From Thelonectria olida (Eukaryota > Ascomycota > Sordariomycetes > Hypocreales > Nectriaceae), in the NCBI GenBank assembly GCA_020736575.1, contig JAGPYM010000007.1, forward strand, positions 620,001-684,000: 64,000 bases of DNA, given 5' to 3'. Made by a program: the position numbers and the translations under genes. Below are positions 54,401 to 64,000 of the stretch, one piece after another (the first letter of the stretch is position 1; every line of letters begins with the position of its first letter). Under the pieces are notes generated by a model. That model was not told where the DNA came from, did not search any database, and saw nothing but the letters and a program-made list of their open reading frames with translations.

Positions 54401-57400
54401 TGATCGATCAATGACATGCCCATGCGACTGCAGTGGACGAGACGAGCGGAGCGTCTGCAGCATTGGATCATTGGGAGAAGCGGGGGCGGGCTGGAGGCGT
54501 CAACTGGGGTAGAAAAGACACCATCAGCCCTTTTTCTCTCGGTTTAATTCTTTCCCCCCTCTTCATTTCTTCTTTGTGTGTGCCCTTGGCCGTTGACTTG
54601 GTTTTTTGGCTGGTGGCATGTGGGAGTTGGAGTACCTGGAAAAGTTGGATGTACGTACTGATAAGGAGCCGAGGGCCCGGGGGCGTGGGAGGGCGTGTTA
54701 ATGGAAGGCGCCCTAAATTGCTGAAGAGTCCAAGCTTTTTGCAGCTAAGACACGCAGAGGGGGGAATAGGATGAAAGACGGAAGGGGTGGAGGTATCAAT
54801 CAGAGGCAGGTACGGGATAAGAAAACGACGGACAAGGCCTGTCCCGCGAGGCCGGGAAGGAAGGCCGGGGGGTGGGCGAGAGGGCGAGAAGGCCAAGAGC
54901 CCAGAGACGGACAGACGGATAATGAGAAGGGAGGTGCGATGCCGCAAGGCGTAATAATAGGCGTGACGACCGGTATGGCAGCTGATATTGGATGGGCAAC
55001 GATCTCTGCTATTGAAGTTTTGGGGCATCGCACTGACATGGAGCCAGCAAAGATTCGAAAGCGCCTCATCAAGGACCCAACGTCGTCGGGTTTTAGCTTA
55101 GTTTTCCTCCGGGGTTCCATGGGCCATGCCGGATCGTTATCAGTCGGTCTATAAACTGTGGTCACCTGGTCGGAATGCACCATCTGGACACCGAGTGTTG
55201 TCAGAGTCATTATCATTTCGCCTTTCGCCGACCTGCCTGAGAGGGACAGGAATGAGAAAGGAGAGCATCTTGGTCAAGGAGCTTGACCGTCACTTAGTCG
55301 TATTCTTCGCACTTGGCCTCTATCTGGCAATTTTAACGTCCGGTATCTGAGTAAGATACCTCAATGCTGATCCGCGCGCTCCATCTAGCATTATCAGTGT
55401 CCGTGTCCGTGTACCTGACTCTGTCTCGATACGTAAGGTACTTGTATCGTGTTGCAAAAACTCCCCGTTATCTCTTCTCACTTTGGCATCCCCCCAAAGC
55501 CCATCTTTCCATCGCCCCCTTTGGATTCTTCTCGAATGTCTGCTCTACATATCCGTCCATGACCCCGGGTTTCTAGGCCTCAGATCCCCCAGTTTCTACC
55601 GTTTTCCTCCCCCTCTTTTTGCCTACCCCCTCCGATTACCGACCGACTCCTGACAATGGAAATCTGATGGTTCTTGTGCTTGATTCCCCTGCATCTGCAT
55701 CCATCCCCATCGAATCTGCCATTCCCCTCCCCCAGCCGAACGCTTCGTGGCATCCATTCGCAAGTGCCGCGCCAAAAAGAAAGAAAAGAAACGAGTCATA
55801 AACAGTGCGTGCTGTACTTTGGACGAGGCCCTTCCCGCTCTCTCTGACGTCGATTGTTCCCCGCCAACCACACAAAAACGGTCTACTGACCAGGACGGCA
55901 AGAAAAGTGAGACGGCGGATAAAAAAGTTGAATTTTTCCCTGGGTTGATTGATAACGTTGGTTGCCGCTCTGCCATTCGTCGCCTTCTCAAATCACGTCA
56001 CCCGCCATACCCCAAAAAGCTCGTCGACACTGCATTGAGAGAAGCTACTCGGCCCCCAAGCCGGTATCAGCCACAGCGAATCGAAGTAGACTGCAAGTTG
56101 CAAGTACGAGAGAGGCACAGGCAGAGGCGGTAGATACGGCAAAGGACGGCCGGCTGTCACAGACCACCTCACCCTCAAGAACCCTCAGCAGACGCAGAGA
56201 TTACACACAAGACACACAACCCTCCTTTTTCCTCCATCAGTTCGCGAGATAGACTCTTTCCACCGATCATCAAGGTTCTTCTCTCACCCTCACCGGGCCG
56301 GTCTCGCTTTGGGTCTTGTTCCTGTTCGGTCTGGTGCGGTTTTTCCCTCCCGCGCCGTCCAGAGCCCATCCACAGCGCCGCCTCATCTTCCTGAGGCCCC
56401 AGATCTGGAACCTTGCCGTTTGTTCCTCGATTCTCTCTTAGCTCGTGGCTACATTACCCTTTCAAGCCTGTGCTTGTGCTACTGGCTGCGTCTCACGGCG
56501 TCTCTGCCACCTCACACCTGCCAGTTGATAGTGCGACTCCTGCAGCTGTTATTGCGACACCACCCCTACGTACACGTCCCGCCCGCACTGCCCACACACC
56601 GACTGACAATTCATTCAACAACCCATAGTTAACCCAACGCAGCCCGCGCATCGCAACCTACGCAGCTTCGTACATACATGCGAATACTGTACAAGCAACC
56701 TGACAGCGGCATCACTTGTGAGAGAGAGATCGACCTCATTTCCCCGGCGCAACGGATCCCATCATCCTTGCTTCTCTCTTGGCTTTCCTTGGCTCTACTG
56801 CCGTCAACTCTCGACACTTTCTTTCACCTGGGCTGACTATACGCTTCATATCTCGTCCACATCACGCCTGTCAAAGAATCAAACAAGTCTCCCTGCCCAT
56901 CTACCCTGATACCCCCGTCCTCCCCCTCGAGGCTCCGCTTTCTTCTTTTCTCGCTAGAACTTCTTCAAGACCAATACGTTCGCAAAACGAGACGCCCCTC
57001 CCCCAAAGACCTCATCCACCTTCACCCACATCACACGGCGAGCCCACCCTGCGTCCATAAACCCACAGACTCGCAGTCCACTTTCGACGCCGACTTGACA
57101 AGGGTCTTTTCTTTTTTACCCTGCATCTTGGGTCTTCGCTCCTTTGGTCCTTTGCTGCTTTGGCTCTCTTTTGACCCTTGGACCACTCTTTCTTTTCCCC
57201 TCCTGCTCCGAGAAGTTGAGTCTGAGAGTCTGGCCCCGCGATTCGAGAAAGAAGCGTGCGCACCTGAGCACAAGCCAGCCGGATTGCTGCGAGAGAAGCA
57301 TCGTGACCTCCTTCGTCTGGCGGTTTCTTTGCCCTCTTCTTCTCTCTTCTCTCTCGCACACTTGCTTTATATTTTGGCCTCCCTCCCCCTCCGTCACAGA

Positions 57401-57779
57401 GATATCCCATTCCCATACAACCCCTCCTCCTCCTCCCAAACCCCCCGGACCAACTAACTCCCTCTGCGACTACTGCCGCATCCTGCGCTGTTGATTCGGT
57501 TTCTGCACCTGCATTGGCCGGTTTCTTTCGCCGCGGCGCTCCTAGATCCACCGCCATACGTTCGTTTTACGTACTGCAGTCTTCTGGTTGTCGGTTGTCC
57601 CATGAACTTGTGTCGTCGTGTTTGCTCCGTTCTCCCCACCGGCCATCCGAATCACGCCTCATCCGACAAATAAAACTCTGGCGCTGGCTAGGCACTGTGC
57701 CATCCCACCCTCCGAGAGAGACGCGCGCTTCAGTTGTTTTCTGCGAATTCCCTCCGTGGCTTCGAGCGAACGCGCTATT
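54401..57779 (+). promoter_or_regulatory. Long pyrimidine-rich region leading to nmrA
   Basis: From about 55.4 kb to 57.8 kb the plus strand is strongly C/T rich with repeated runs such as cctcctcctcctccc and tttcttttcccctcc. Fungal promoters and leaders of highly regulated genes often look like this just upstream of the transcription start. The length, over 2 kb, suggests an unusually long 5' leader or stacked promoters for nmrA. Minus-strand open frames in it are Arg/Lys/Gly-rich by-products of the composition. Confidence 0.45.
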
Positions 57780-57932
57780 ATGCCCGCTCAACTAAACGGG
57801 TCCATGACCGCCAGTATCCCTATTCGAGTCCCCGGCGACCAGACCACAACTGTCCTCATCAAACAACACAAGCACTCCCGATCATCATACTCCGAAACCT
57901 CCCCCTCGCAAATTCGCGAAACAATTCCCTGA
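57780..57932 (+). promoter_or_regulatory. Upstream ORF of 50 codons before nmrA
   Basis: An ATG at 57780 opens a 50-codon frame (MPAQLNGSMTASIPIRVPGD at its start) that ends with TGA at 57932, 23 nt before the nmrA start and in a different frame. It may tune nmrA translation. An alternative is that it is an N-terminal exon joined by an intron, but no convincing splice pair is seen. Confidence 0.45.
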
Positions 57933-57955
57933 CCTTTCGCCCGCCAAAGAGGCTC

Positions 57956-59155
57956 ATGTCCAACCTCGACAAGACAATCGCCGTCATCAATGCCAGCGGA
58001 AGGCAGGCGGCTTCCCTCATCCGCGTCGCCACAGCCGTCGGCTACCATGTACGAGCCCAGTTGAGGAATCTCGAAGGGGTTGTTGCCACAGAGGTGTCGA
58101 GCAACCCCAATGTCACCATCTTCGTCGGCGAGCTCTATACTAGGCACGCTCCATCCGAGGCGAACAAGGATGTGACCAAGCATGGTCCTCTGCAAGGCGT
58201 TGGCGTCAACTATGGGTTGATCTCGGATCTCTTCCGCGGCACCCAACTTGCCTTTATCAACACCACCTTTTATGGCGACGAACTCCAGATCGGAAAGGCC
58301 TTGGCCGATGCCGCTAAGCGCGCGGGGGTTCAGCACTACATCTACTCTTCCATGCCCGACCACGCGGCTTACAACCCCGAGTGGCCATCACTGCCTCTCT
58401 GGGCTGCCAAGCACGAGGTCGAGCAGTATGTGCGACAGTTGGGACTTCCCGCAACTTTTGTATACACCGGCATTTACAACAACAACTTTACTTCCCTCAA
58501 ATATCCCCTCTTCTGTATGGAACTCCAGAAAAACGGATCCTTCAAGTGGCAGGCGCCCTTCCACGAAGACGCAAAGTTGCCATGGCTGGACGCTGAACAT
58601 GACGTGGGACCGGCCATTCTGCAAATCTTCAAGGACGGACCATCCAAGTGGAAAGGAGAGCGCATTGCACTTGCATACGAGTACCTGACGCCCAGAGAGG
58701 TTTGCAAGCTCTTCTCCCGAGGGGTTGGTCGTCCCGTGCGATATGTCAGAGGTCCCATTGATGTCAAGGTCAGAATTCCTGTCGGCTATCGAGAACAACT
58801 CGTCGGCCTAGAGCAGCTCTTCAGCCCAGACGAAAAGAACCCCCGAAAGCAACCCCCTTACTTTGGCGACCCCAGACTGGAAATCAGCTGCCCAAGCGAG
58901 GCATTGGAGCTGTGGGAAGGACCTCGAGGGCTGGAGGAATATGCTCGGGAAATGTTCCCCTTGGAAGAGGAGGCCAACGGCTTGACATGGATGCTGGAGG
59001 ATGAAGATAATAATGACGACGAGGACGTGCACGCGGCGGCAACCTCTGTCGAACAACTTAGAATCCACGATAACGACGACGACAGCGACGACGAGAATGA
59101 CGTGTTAGTCATGGGGAGCGGTCGCAGACGGGACGAGGAAGAGTGGCTGGCGTAA
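57956..59155 (+). CDS. nmrA: NmrA/NMR1 nitrogen metabolite repression regulator
   Basis: NAD(P)-binding, non-enzymatic regulator that inhibits the GATA factor AreA/NIT2 when good nitrogen is present. Single exon, 399 aa. A Rossmann fold opens with TIAVINASGRQAASLIRVA (residues about 6-24). Then come VRAQLRNLEG, LAFINTTFYGDELQIGKALA, the HYIYSSMPDH block, PATFVYTGIYNNNFTSL, LPWLDAEHDVGPAILQIF and IPVGYREQL, all hallmarks of the true NmrA group rather than general NmrA-like reductases. The last 60 residues are strongly acidic (runs of Asp/Glu/Asn), an extension to the core fold. The start at 57956 puts the first strand at residue 6. An upstream ORF ends 23 nt before it. Confidence 0.94.
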   Translation: MSNLDKTIAVINASGRQAASLIRVATAVGYHVRAQLRNLEGVVATEVSSNPNVTIFVGELYTRHAPSEANKDVTKHGPLQGVGVNYGLISDLFRGTQLAFINTTFYGDELQIGKALADAAKRAGVQHYIYSSMPDHAAYNPEWPSLPLWAAKHEVEQYVRQLGLPATFVYTGIYNNNFTSLKYPLFCMELQKNGSFKWQAPFHEDAKLPWLDAEHDVGPAILQIFKDGPSKWKGERIALAYEYLTPREVCKLFSRGVGRPVRYVRGPIDVKVRIPVGYREQLVGLEQLFSPDEKNPRKQPPYFGDPRLEISCPSEALELWEGPRGLEEYAREMFPLEEEANGLTWMLEDEDNNDDEDVHAAATSVEQLRIHDNDDDSDDENDVLVMGSGRRRDEEEWLA

Positions 59156-61056
59156 TGAGTCCGTCTTCCACTCAGGAGACTCGCCCTCGGAATGTTGGGC
59201 GAAAAGAACAAGATATATAAGGAAGAGCGAGTAAAGAGAAGTCATCAAAAAAGAGACGCAGCCCAGTAGCTGGAAAGTCTCACACATAGGGACGGAATGG
59301 CGGGTTGGCGGATCGGTCGGCGATATGCAATTGGGCGGAGCGGAGTTGTGCTGTTTATTCGGACAGGGGGTGCAGGCCTGTTCTTCGTAATTTCTCGAGG
59401 CGTCATATTTGGGTGGTTTTGGTCTGGGAATGAAATCTTCATGGTTGGGCGAGGGACGATCTTGGGCAGAGAGGAAAGAAGAAAAAGAAATACAACACAC
59501 ACATCACCACTAGTTATTTGTTGAGTCCCCCCCTCTCTTCCAGTGTGTGCGGCGTTTGGATCTTGTTGAAAGGCTAGCGAGACCTTTTTAAACTCACAAT
59601 AGCATGAAGCCAGGCTGAAGGGATGGGTACGGGTGCCGGCAGCGGTCTGGGTGGTCTTATCGCGATACCAACAGAAACCAGCATTTCCTATCTCATGGCG
59701 CGTTTATCGCTTATCAGTTCCGCGGTGCAGATGGATGGCGTGAGTCGGTTGAGGGTGTGGCGGGATAAGAGGGAAATAAAAACTGAGGAGAGGGAGAAAA
59801 ACGTGGTGGGATAAGCAAGCAAGCACCGCTGTTGCCGTCCCTTGTGTTGTCTCGCTCTGTGGTTCCTTGTCCCACGCATGTCCAACGCGCGTCGCCGTCG
59901 CAAGGGCCTGACGGACTGGCTTGTTTTGTTTTGTTGGTGGTGCCTGGAAATGTTTTGTGTATGTGGGTGGATGGGAAACAGCTTTCAGAAGTCGAATGGA
60001 CGCATTCACATGACAACGGGTATAGATGAGAACCTTGCAGTATTCGAAGACTTGGTGAAAGACGTCGGAAACCTAAACACCAAGTTTCTCAGCCAGATGC
60101 AGAAGGAGGAGGAATCATCAAGGTGGCTTCACCGCATCCTTCTTATACCAGCTGCTCTCTTGCTCGCTCAGTCTCGGTCAGCCACGGCATCCTCCCTGCA
60201 TCCCGCCCCCGACGGCCCAACGTGGGGTTTTGTGCCTCTGTTTCTTTTTACTCAATCCTGTTCCCAAAGGGAAGCAAGGGCTGGAAGCGTGGGGGGAAGA
60301 GAACCAGAGACGAAAAAAAAAAAAAAAAGAGGTCAAGGCGCGTGGGATTTGTTGTGGACGAGATATGCGGGGGACGGGAGAGGTTGCGGCCGCAGAGAGT
60401 GACAGGGGGATGGTGGTTTGTTATATCTGATTACATTTAGCCATGTCAATCGAGTGTGGAGAGCGCACGAATGGAGGAAGTGGTTGTGTGACATGGCGAT
60501 GACATTCTGCTACGTTGTTATCGGAGGAGTGGTGGATGGTTTTCCCAAGCACTGCGTGAAGAGAGAGATATCTCTCAGCACTGCATCTTGAGCCTCGGAA
60601 ATGAAGAAGCAAGAAACAAAAGATAACATGGCTTCAGCTCCAGAGATTCATCTTTATCATGTTACTTCCGCATCTCCACGGCAGAGAGATGGAAACATCA
60701 CTCTTGGACCCCCGCACGGGGAACCGTCCCGTGGAGAAGAACAGAGTCTAGACTCTGCAGAAGGACGAGGGGAACATGTCACTGGTATTAGAAATGATGA
60801 GTAATTGCTCGAGAACGACCGAGGCAAAGGGCTACGTTATGTCATCGGGATGTACTATTCGAGTAAGCCTTTCGACGTTATCAAAGGGCCCAACGCATCA
60901 AGATAACCAGGCAGCTTTCCCCAGATTGTTTCTCAATCAACCCCGTTATTAAACCGCACATTATCAATTGGTATCTCAAATATCATGGAAATGTCGACAA
61001 GCAGGGGACGCTTAGTTCCGAGGCCGAGAGCGTGAAAACCATCCGCCCGCGCGCAC
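59156..61056. other. Convergent 1.9 kb without genes
   Basis: 3' flanks of nmrA and PTR2. Several frames are open for up to 187 codons on the plus strand (59842-60402) but have poor composition and no homology I recognise. A poly-A run of 16 lies near 60314. Confidence 0.5.
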
Positions 61057-63068
61057 TTAATTGTCCTGGCCCTTCAACGAGTACCGATCCGCCTCGTCTG
61101 CAGTCGCACCAGCGTGGCCCTCTGGCAGGATGTTGAGGTCATCTTCGTTAATGTCCAAGTCGCGGAATTGGAGCCAGAAACAGACGCCGGCAATGAAGGC
61201 GAGGATGGCCACAAGGCCGTAGTTCCAGATCAGCAGGGGGTCGGCTGCGAGACCGACAAGGGCCTGACCGAGAGCAGCCGCGAAGGCCGTCATGAACAGA
61301 GACACGGCCTGGACCATGGATCTCATGCTCTTGGGGGCCTTTGAGAAGGCGTACTCCAGCGAAGTGATCGAGGCAAACACTTCGGCCAGGGCGATGAGGA
61401 CGTACGATCCCGTCTGGGCCCAGACATTGAGGGGCGAGGGGTCGCAGTCCTCTCCGGATGCATGCTTACCGCATTCGGACTTCTGGTAGATGTAGTATTG
61501 GACGACTGTGGCCCAGATCATAGCGGCACATCCGACAAAGAAGCCAGCTGTGATCTTCTTGATAGGGGTGAACCTGATACCTGCCTTTCGCAGAGCTGGG
61601 TAGATGAAGAAGTCGTTGAGTGGGATGAAGATGAGAAGAGCAAAGGGGTTCAAGTTGGACAAGACGTCATTGGGCACACCGTGAAGCTGCATCGTCGCGG
61701 CTTGAGAGATGAGGTTGTTGTTGACTAAAGGGGGGGTGGAGATTAGCCATATCCAAAACCATACGAATTGTCCACGTTACTTACTCTGATTGTAGCAAAG
61801 CCAGAAGATTGGGAACCAACAGAAGACAGCACAGGCAGAGAAACCACGAGCCAGTTCGTCAACCCAGGCATCGTCAAAGGTCATCCACTTGGGGCGTGTC
61901 TCGTTGGAGAAGTTGGACGGCTTGACTCTCTCCCAGAAGGTACCATCGTGCATGTTTTTCCAAGTTTGGAATGGATTAAGAGACCAGCGTCCCTTCTGGG
62001 CCAAAAACCAGGTCCTCATGGCCGGACCGAGAAGCGAACCGCCGGGGGGTCGTCGCTCATACCTGTTCCGCCCCCAAAACATCACCATCGGACAGAGGCC
62101 CAGCATAATTGTTGGTAGAGTATACGCAAGCCAAAACCCAATATGCTTTTCGGCATAGACCCTCAAATAATTGTTAGCTTGCTTATTGAATGCTGGTCGT
62201 TGATGGCTGGGGGTCTTACATTGCAACTTGTCCGATGAGCGCGCCAACGTTGATAGAGAAGTAGAACCAGTTATAGATTCTCTCAATGGTAACAGCAGGA
62301 TCTACAATAACACGCTCGCCAGATTTAAGCGTCTTGACGTGCATGTACTGCTCTCCTAGTTGTTCAACGATCAAGGGGTTGACGTTCGGCTTGAAACCAC
62401 CCGTACCAAAGCCGATGGTGAGGATGGCAATGATCATAGCAGCCAGGGACCCATCCTTGTTCTTGATGACAGGAGGAATTGCTGACATGATCAAAATAAG
62501 GTGTCCAACAATGTCAATGCCTAAGGCATAGCTGATGGTCTTGAAACGTCCCCAGTACTGATCGGCGACGTATGCACCGAGGAGCGGCATGAAGTACTGC
62601 CAGAACTGATTGAAGGTGGTAATACCGGTAGAGGCTCTCTGACCCATGCCAAGAGCGCCTGCCTGGTCGTCATCATTGACAACAGCACCAGTGGTTGAGC
62701 CATCGGGGAGAGGCTGTTGGATGAAGTTGGTAACTAGACCATGTGTTAGAGCCATTATCACCCAACGTTACTGGATAGCGTTATTACTAACACACTACAG
62801 TGCATCCATAGTAACTAAATCTCTCACAGAGCTCAATAAATGCAATCGTAAAGAGCTTGAGAGGAATGTGGTTGGGCACTCGTCTTAGGGTCGTCATCTC
62901 TTCGGCGGTGGGAAGTTGGTACTCGATGCCGGTGGCATGGTCACGTTGGGTTTGCTGCTGTTCGATGGTTGCTGGATCAACAGAAAGAGAGATTCTCTTC
63001 TCGTCGAGAACCTCAGCACGCAGCTCGGCGCCAGCAATTGGCTCAGTCACGTCGCCGGTGGGCGCCAT
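61057..63068 (-). CDS. PTR2: POT-family di/tripeptide transporter Ptr2
   Basis: Proton-coupled peptide uptake carrier of the plasma membrane. Four exons (63068-62792, 62733-62220, 62161-61785, 61724-61057) give 611 aa. The first span carries the family motif LCERFSYYGCTVVFTNFIQQ across intron 1 (GTTAGT donor). Then come FWQYFMPLLGAYVADQYWGR (PTR2 signature 1), GFGTGGFKPNVNPL, YNWFYFSINVGALIG (signature 2), and in the last exon LNPFALLIFIPLNDFFIYP, ASITSLEYAFSKAPKSMRS and the closing spans. The hydrophilic N-terminus of about 75 residues is typical of fungal Ptr2. An in-frame Met at 63176 is possible but adds atypical sequence. Regulation by nitrogen source is known for the family; nmrA lies next to it. 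Confidence 0.94.
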
Positions 63069-64000
63069 GGTGGTGAAGGTCTCAAGTGTAAGTGGTGGGT
63101 CCTTGGGAACTGCTCGATATGTGACACAGTCAAAATACCACAGGCTCGGGACCGGGAACTTTGCGATGAGGGACAAACGTGTAAGAAAGGACTAGGGATT
63201 GGCCTTTATACTTTGGCCGAGCAATAAGTAGGGTTGTTCTGGGGTGCTCGCAGGGCGATAGAGTTCAGTTCAGTCCAAGGGGAGAGTAGCCGAGACGTTC
63301 TCGGGAGCGTATCACGATTGGCAGGGATTTGCATTAGAGTGAAAGAAGAAGGTCGTTAGGTGAAGTGAGAGAAGGAAGATCAGATGCTCGTGACGGGACA
63401 AAGTTCCAATCTCTGCGTGGTGTTGGCCCTCAGGGATGGCGTCGGAATGCGGCAGGACCTGCAGAGAAGGCGACAACTACGCCTCTCTTGGGAGCCTCCT
63501 CCTTCCTCAAAGGCAAAGGATGTGTTATAGGCTCAGACTTGGCGAGCACTTGGCAGTCAGCTAAAGTTAGCAATGGAAACTCGACCTCTCAATACGTGCC
63601 AAGGCACCCAACCACGCATCACTGGGGGACCTTTTGCTCGTGTGAAACCAACACCCAGCGTGATTGCAATTACGGCATATCGATACTTCATTCCACCATT
63701 AAAGTCACTGATGCGGGCGTTGCTGATCCTTGGTCGCTCGCCTGCCGGGGGGCATGCATGTTTCGCTTCCGTGGGACAAGAGAAGTGCATCGACAAGGGC
63801 CTTCCGCGACTTGGTGGTACGTTGGCGCGAGATGCAGCGGTTTCATGATATACTGCGAGGAGACGGCCTATCTCAATGCCGAAGGTATGCGAGCCAGGTC
63901 TGGCAGAGATACGAACAAGGTAGGCACGAATAGGCCCAAATGCGAAGAAGACATGCTGCAGCTAACTAATTCATCTCGCCCTCCCCTCACTCAGCCTTCC
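63069..64000. other. Promoter of PTR2 and edge of window
   Basis: Upstream region of PTR2. Overlapping open frames on both strands between 63557 and 63848 have no family I recognise. No gene is supported up to the window end. Confidence 0.4.

Noticed and set aside
54468..55028. 186-codon minus-strand open frame
   Set aside because: Low-complexity Pro/Arg/Leu composition produced by the pyrimidine-rich plus strand; no recognisable motif.
57012..57557. 181-codon minus-strand open frame rich in Arg, Lys and Gly
   Set aside because: It is the antisense of the CT-rich nmrA leader; composition explains it.
63557..63848. Overlapping open frames on both strands near the window end
   Set aside because: Neither strand shows a family I can name, and mutual overlap makes at least one spurious; left unannotated.
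1..64000. CRISPR array or bacterial operon structure
   Set aside because: Spliceosomal introns and fungal gene families throughout; no regularly spaced direct repeats.

Overview
The window is nuclear DNA of a filamentous ascomycete, most probably a Sordariomycete. The evidence is short introns (about 50-140 nt) with GTRNGT donors and CTRAY-type branch sites, about 50-55% GC, Zn2Cys6 regulators, an intron-containing tRNA-Gly, CT-rich leaders, and orthologues of fungal housekeeping genes (GET4, VPS68, FCF1, RFC4, a derlin, nmrA, PTR2). Species cannot be fixed from the sequence alone. I rebuilt gene models by hand from both strands. For nearly all multi-exon genes the exon lengths sum to a multiple of three with consistent phases.

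Layout. 0.9-15.1 kb holds a decayed F-box/ankyrin gene, a Zn2Cys6 regulator diverging from an MFS transporter, and then four genes in a row on the minus strand: pyrroline-5-carboxylate reductase, pyrroline-5-carboxylate dehydrogenase, proline dehydrogenase and a second Zn2Cys6 regulator. The last diverges from a short-chain dehydrogenase (15.5-16.3 kb). 16.8-20.4 kb holds tRNA-Gly(CCC), GET4, a small unrecognised gene and VPS68. 21.1-25.3 kb holds a DUF6594-type membrane protein, a small possible gene and a caspase-fold (C14) protease. 25.6-41.4 kb alternates hypothetical genes, decayed genes and sparse DNA, and contains two paralogous secreted single-pass membrane proteins (25.6-27.2 kb minus, 39.6-41.4 kb plus). 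41.6-49.4 kb is dense housekeeping: derlin, a small membrane protein, RFC4, FCF1, and a third Zn2Cys6 regulator. 49.4-57.8 kb has no gene I can support. Its last 3 kb is strongly pyrimidine-rich and leads into the nitrogen repression regulator nmrA (57.96-59.16 kb), preceded by an upstream ORF. A PTR2 peptide transporter (61.1-63.1 kb) closes the window.

How genes may work together (inference). Proline dehydrogenase oxidises proline to P5C, the dehydrogenase takes P5C to glutamate, and the reductase returns P5C to proline. With a regulator beside them they look like a proline island that differs from the Aspergillus prn cluster by carrying a P5C reductase and no proline permease. NmrA (nitrogen catabolite control) and PTR2 (peptide uptake) lie in the same 64 kb and belong to the same physiology, though 45 kb away. 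Several genes carry in-frame stops or frameshifts, so parts of the window look like decaying accessory DNA.
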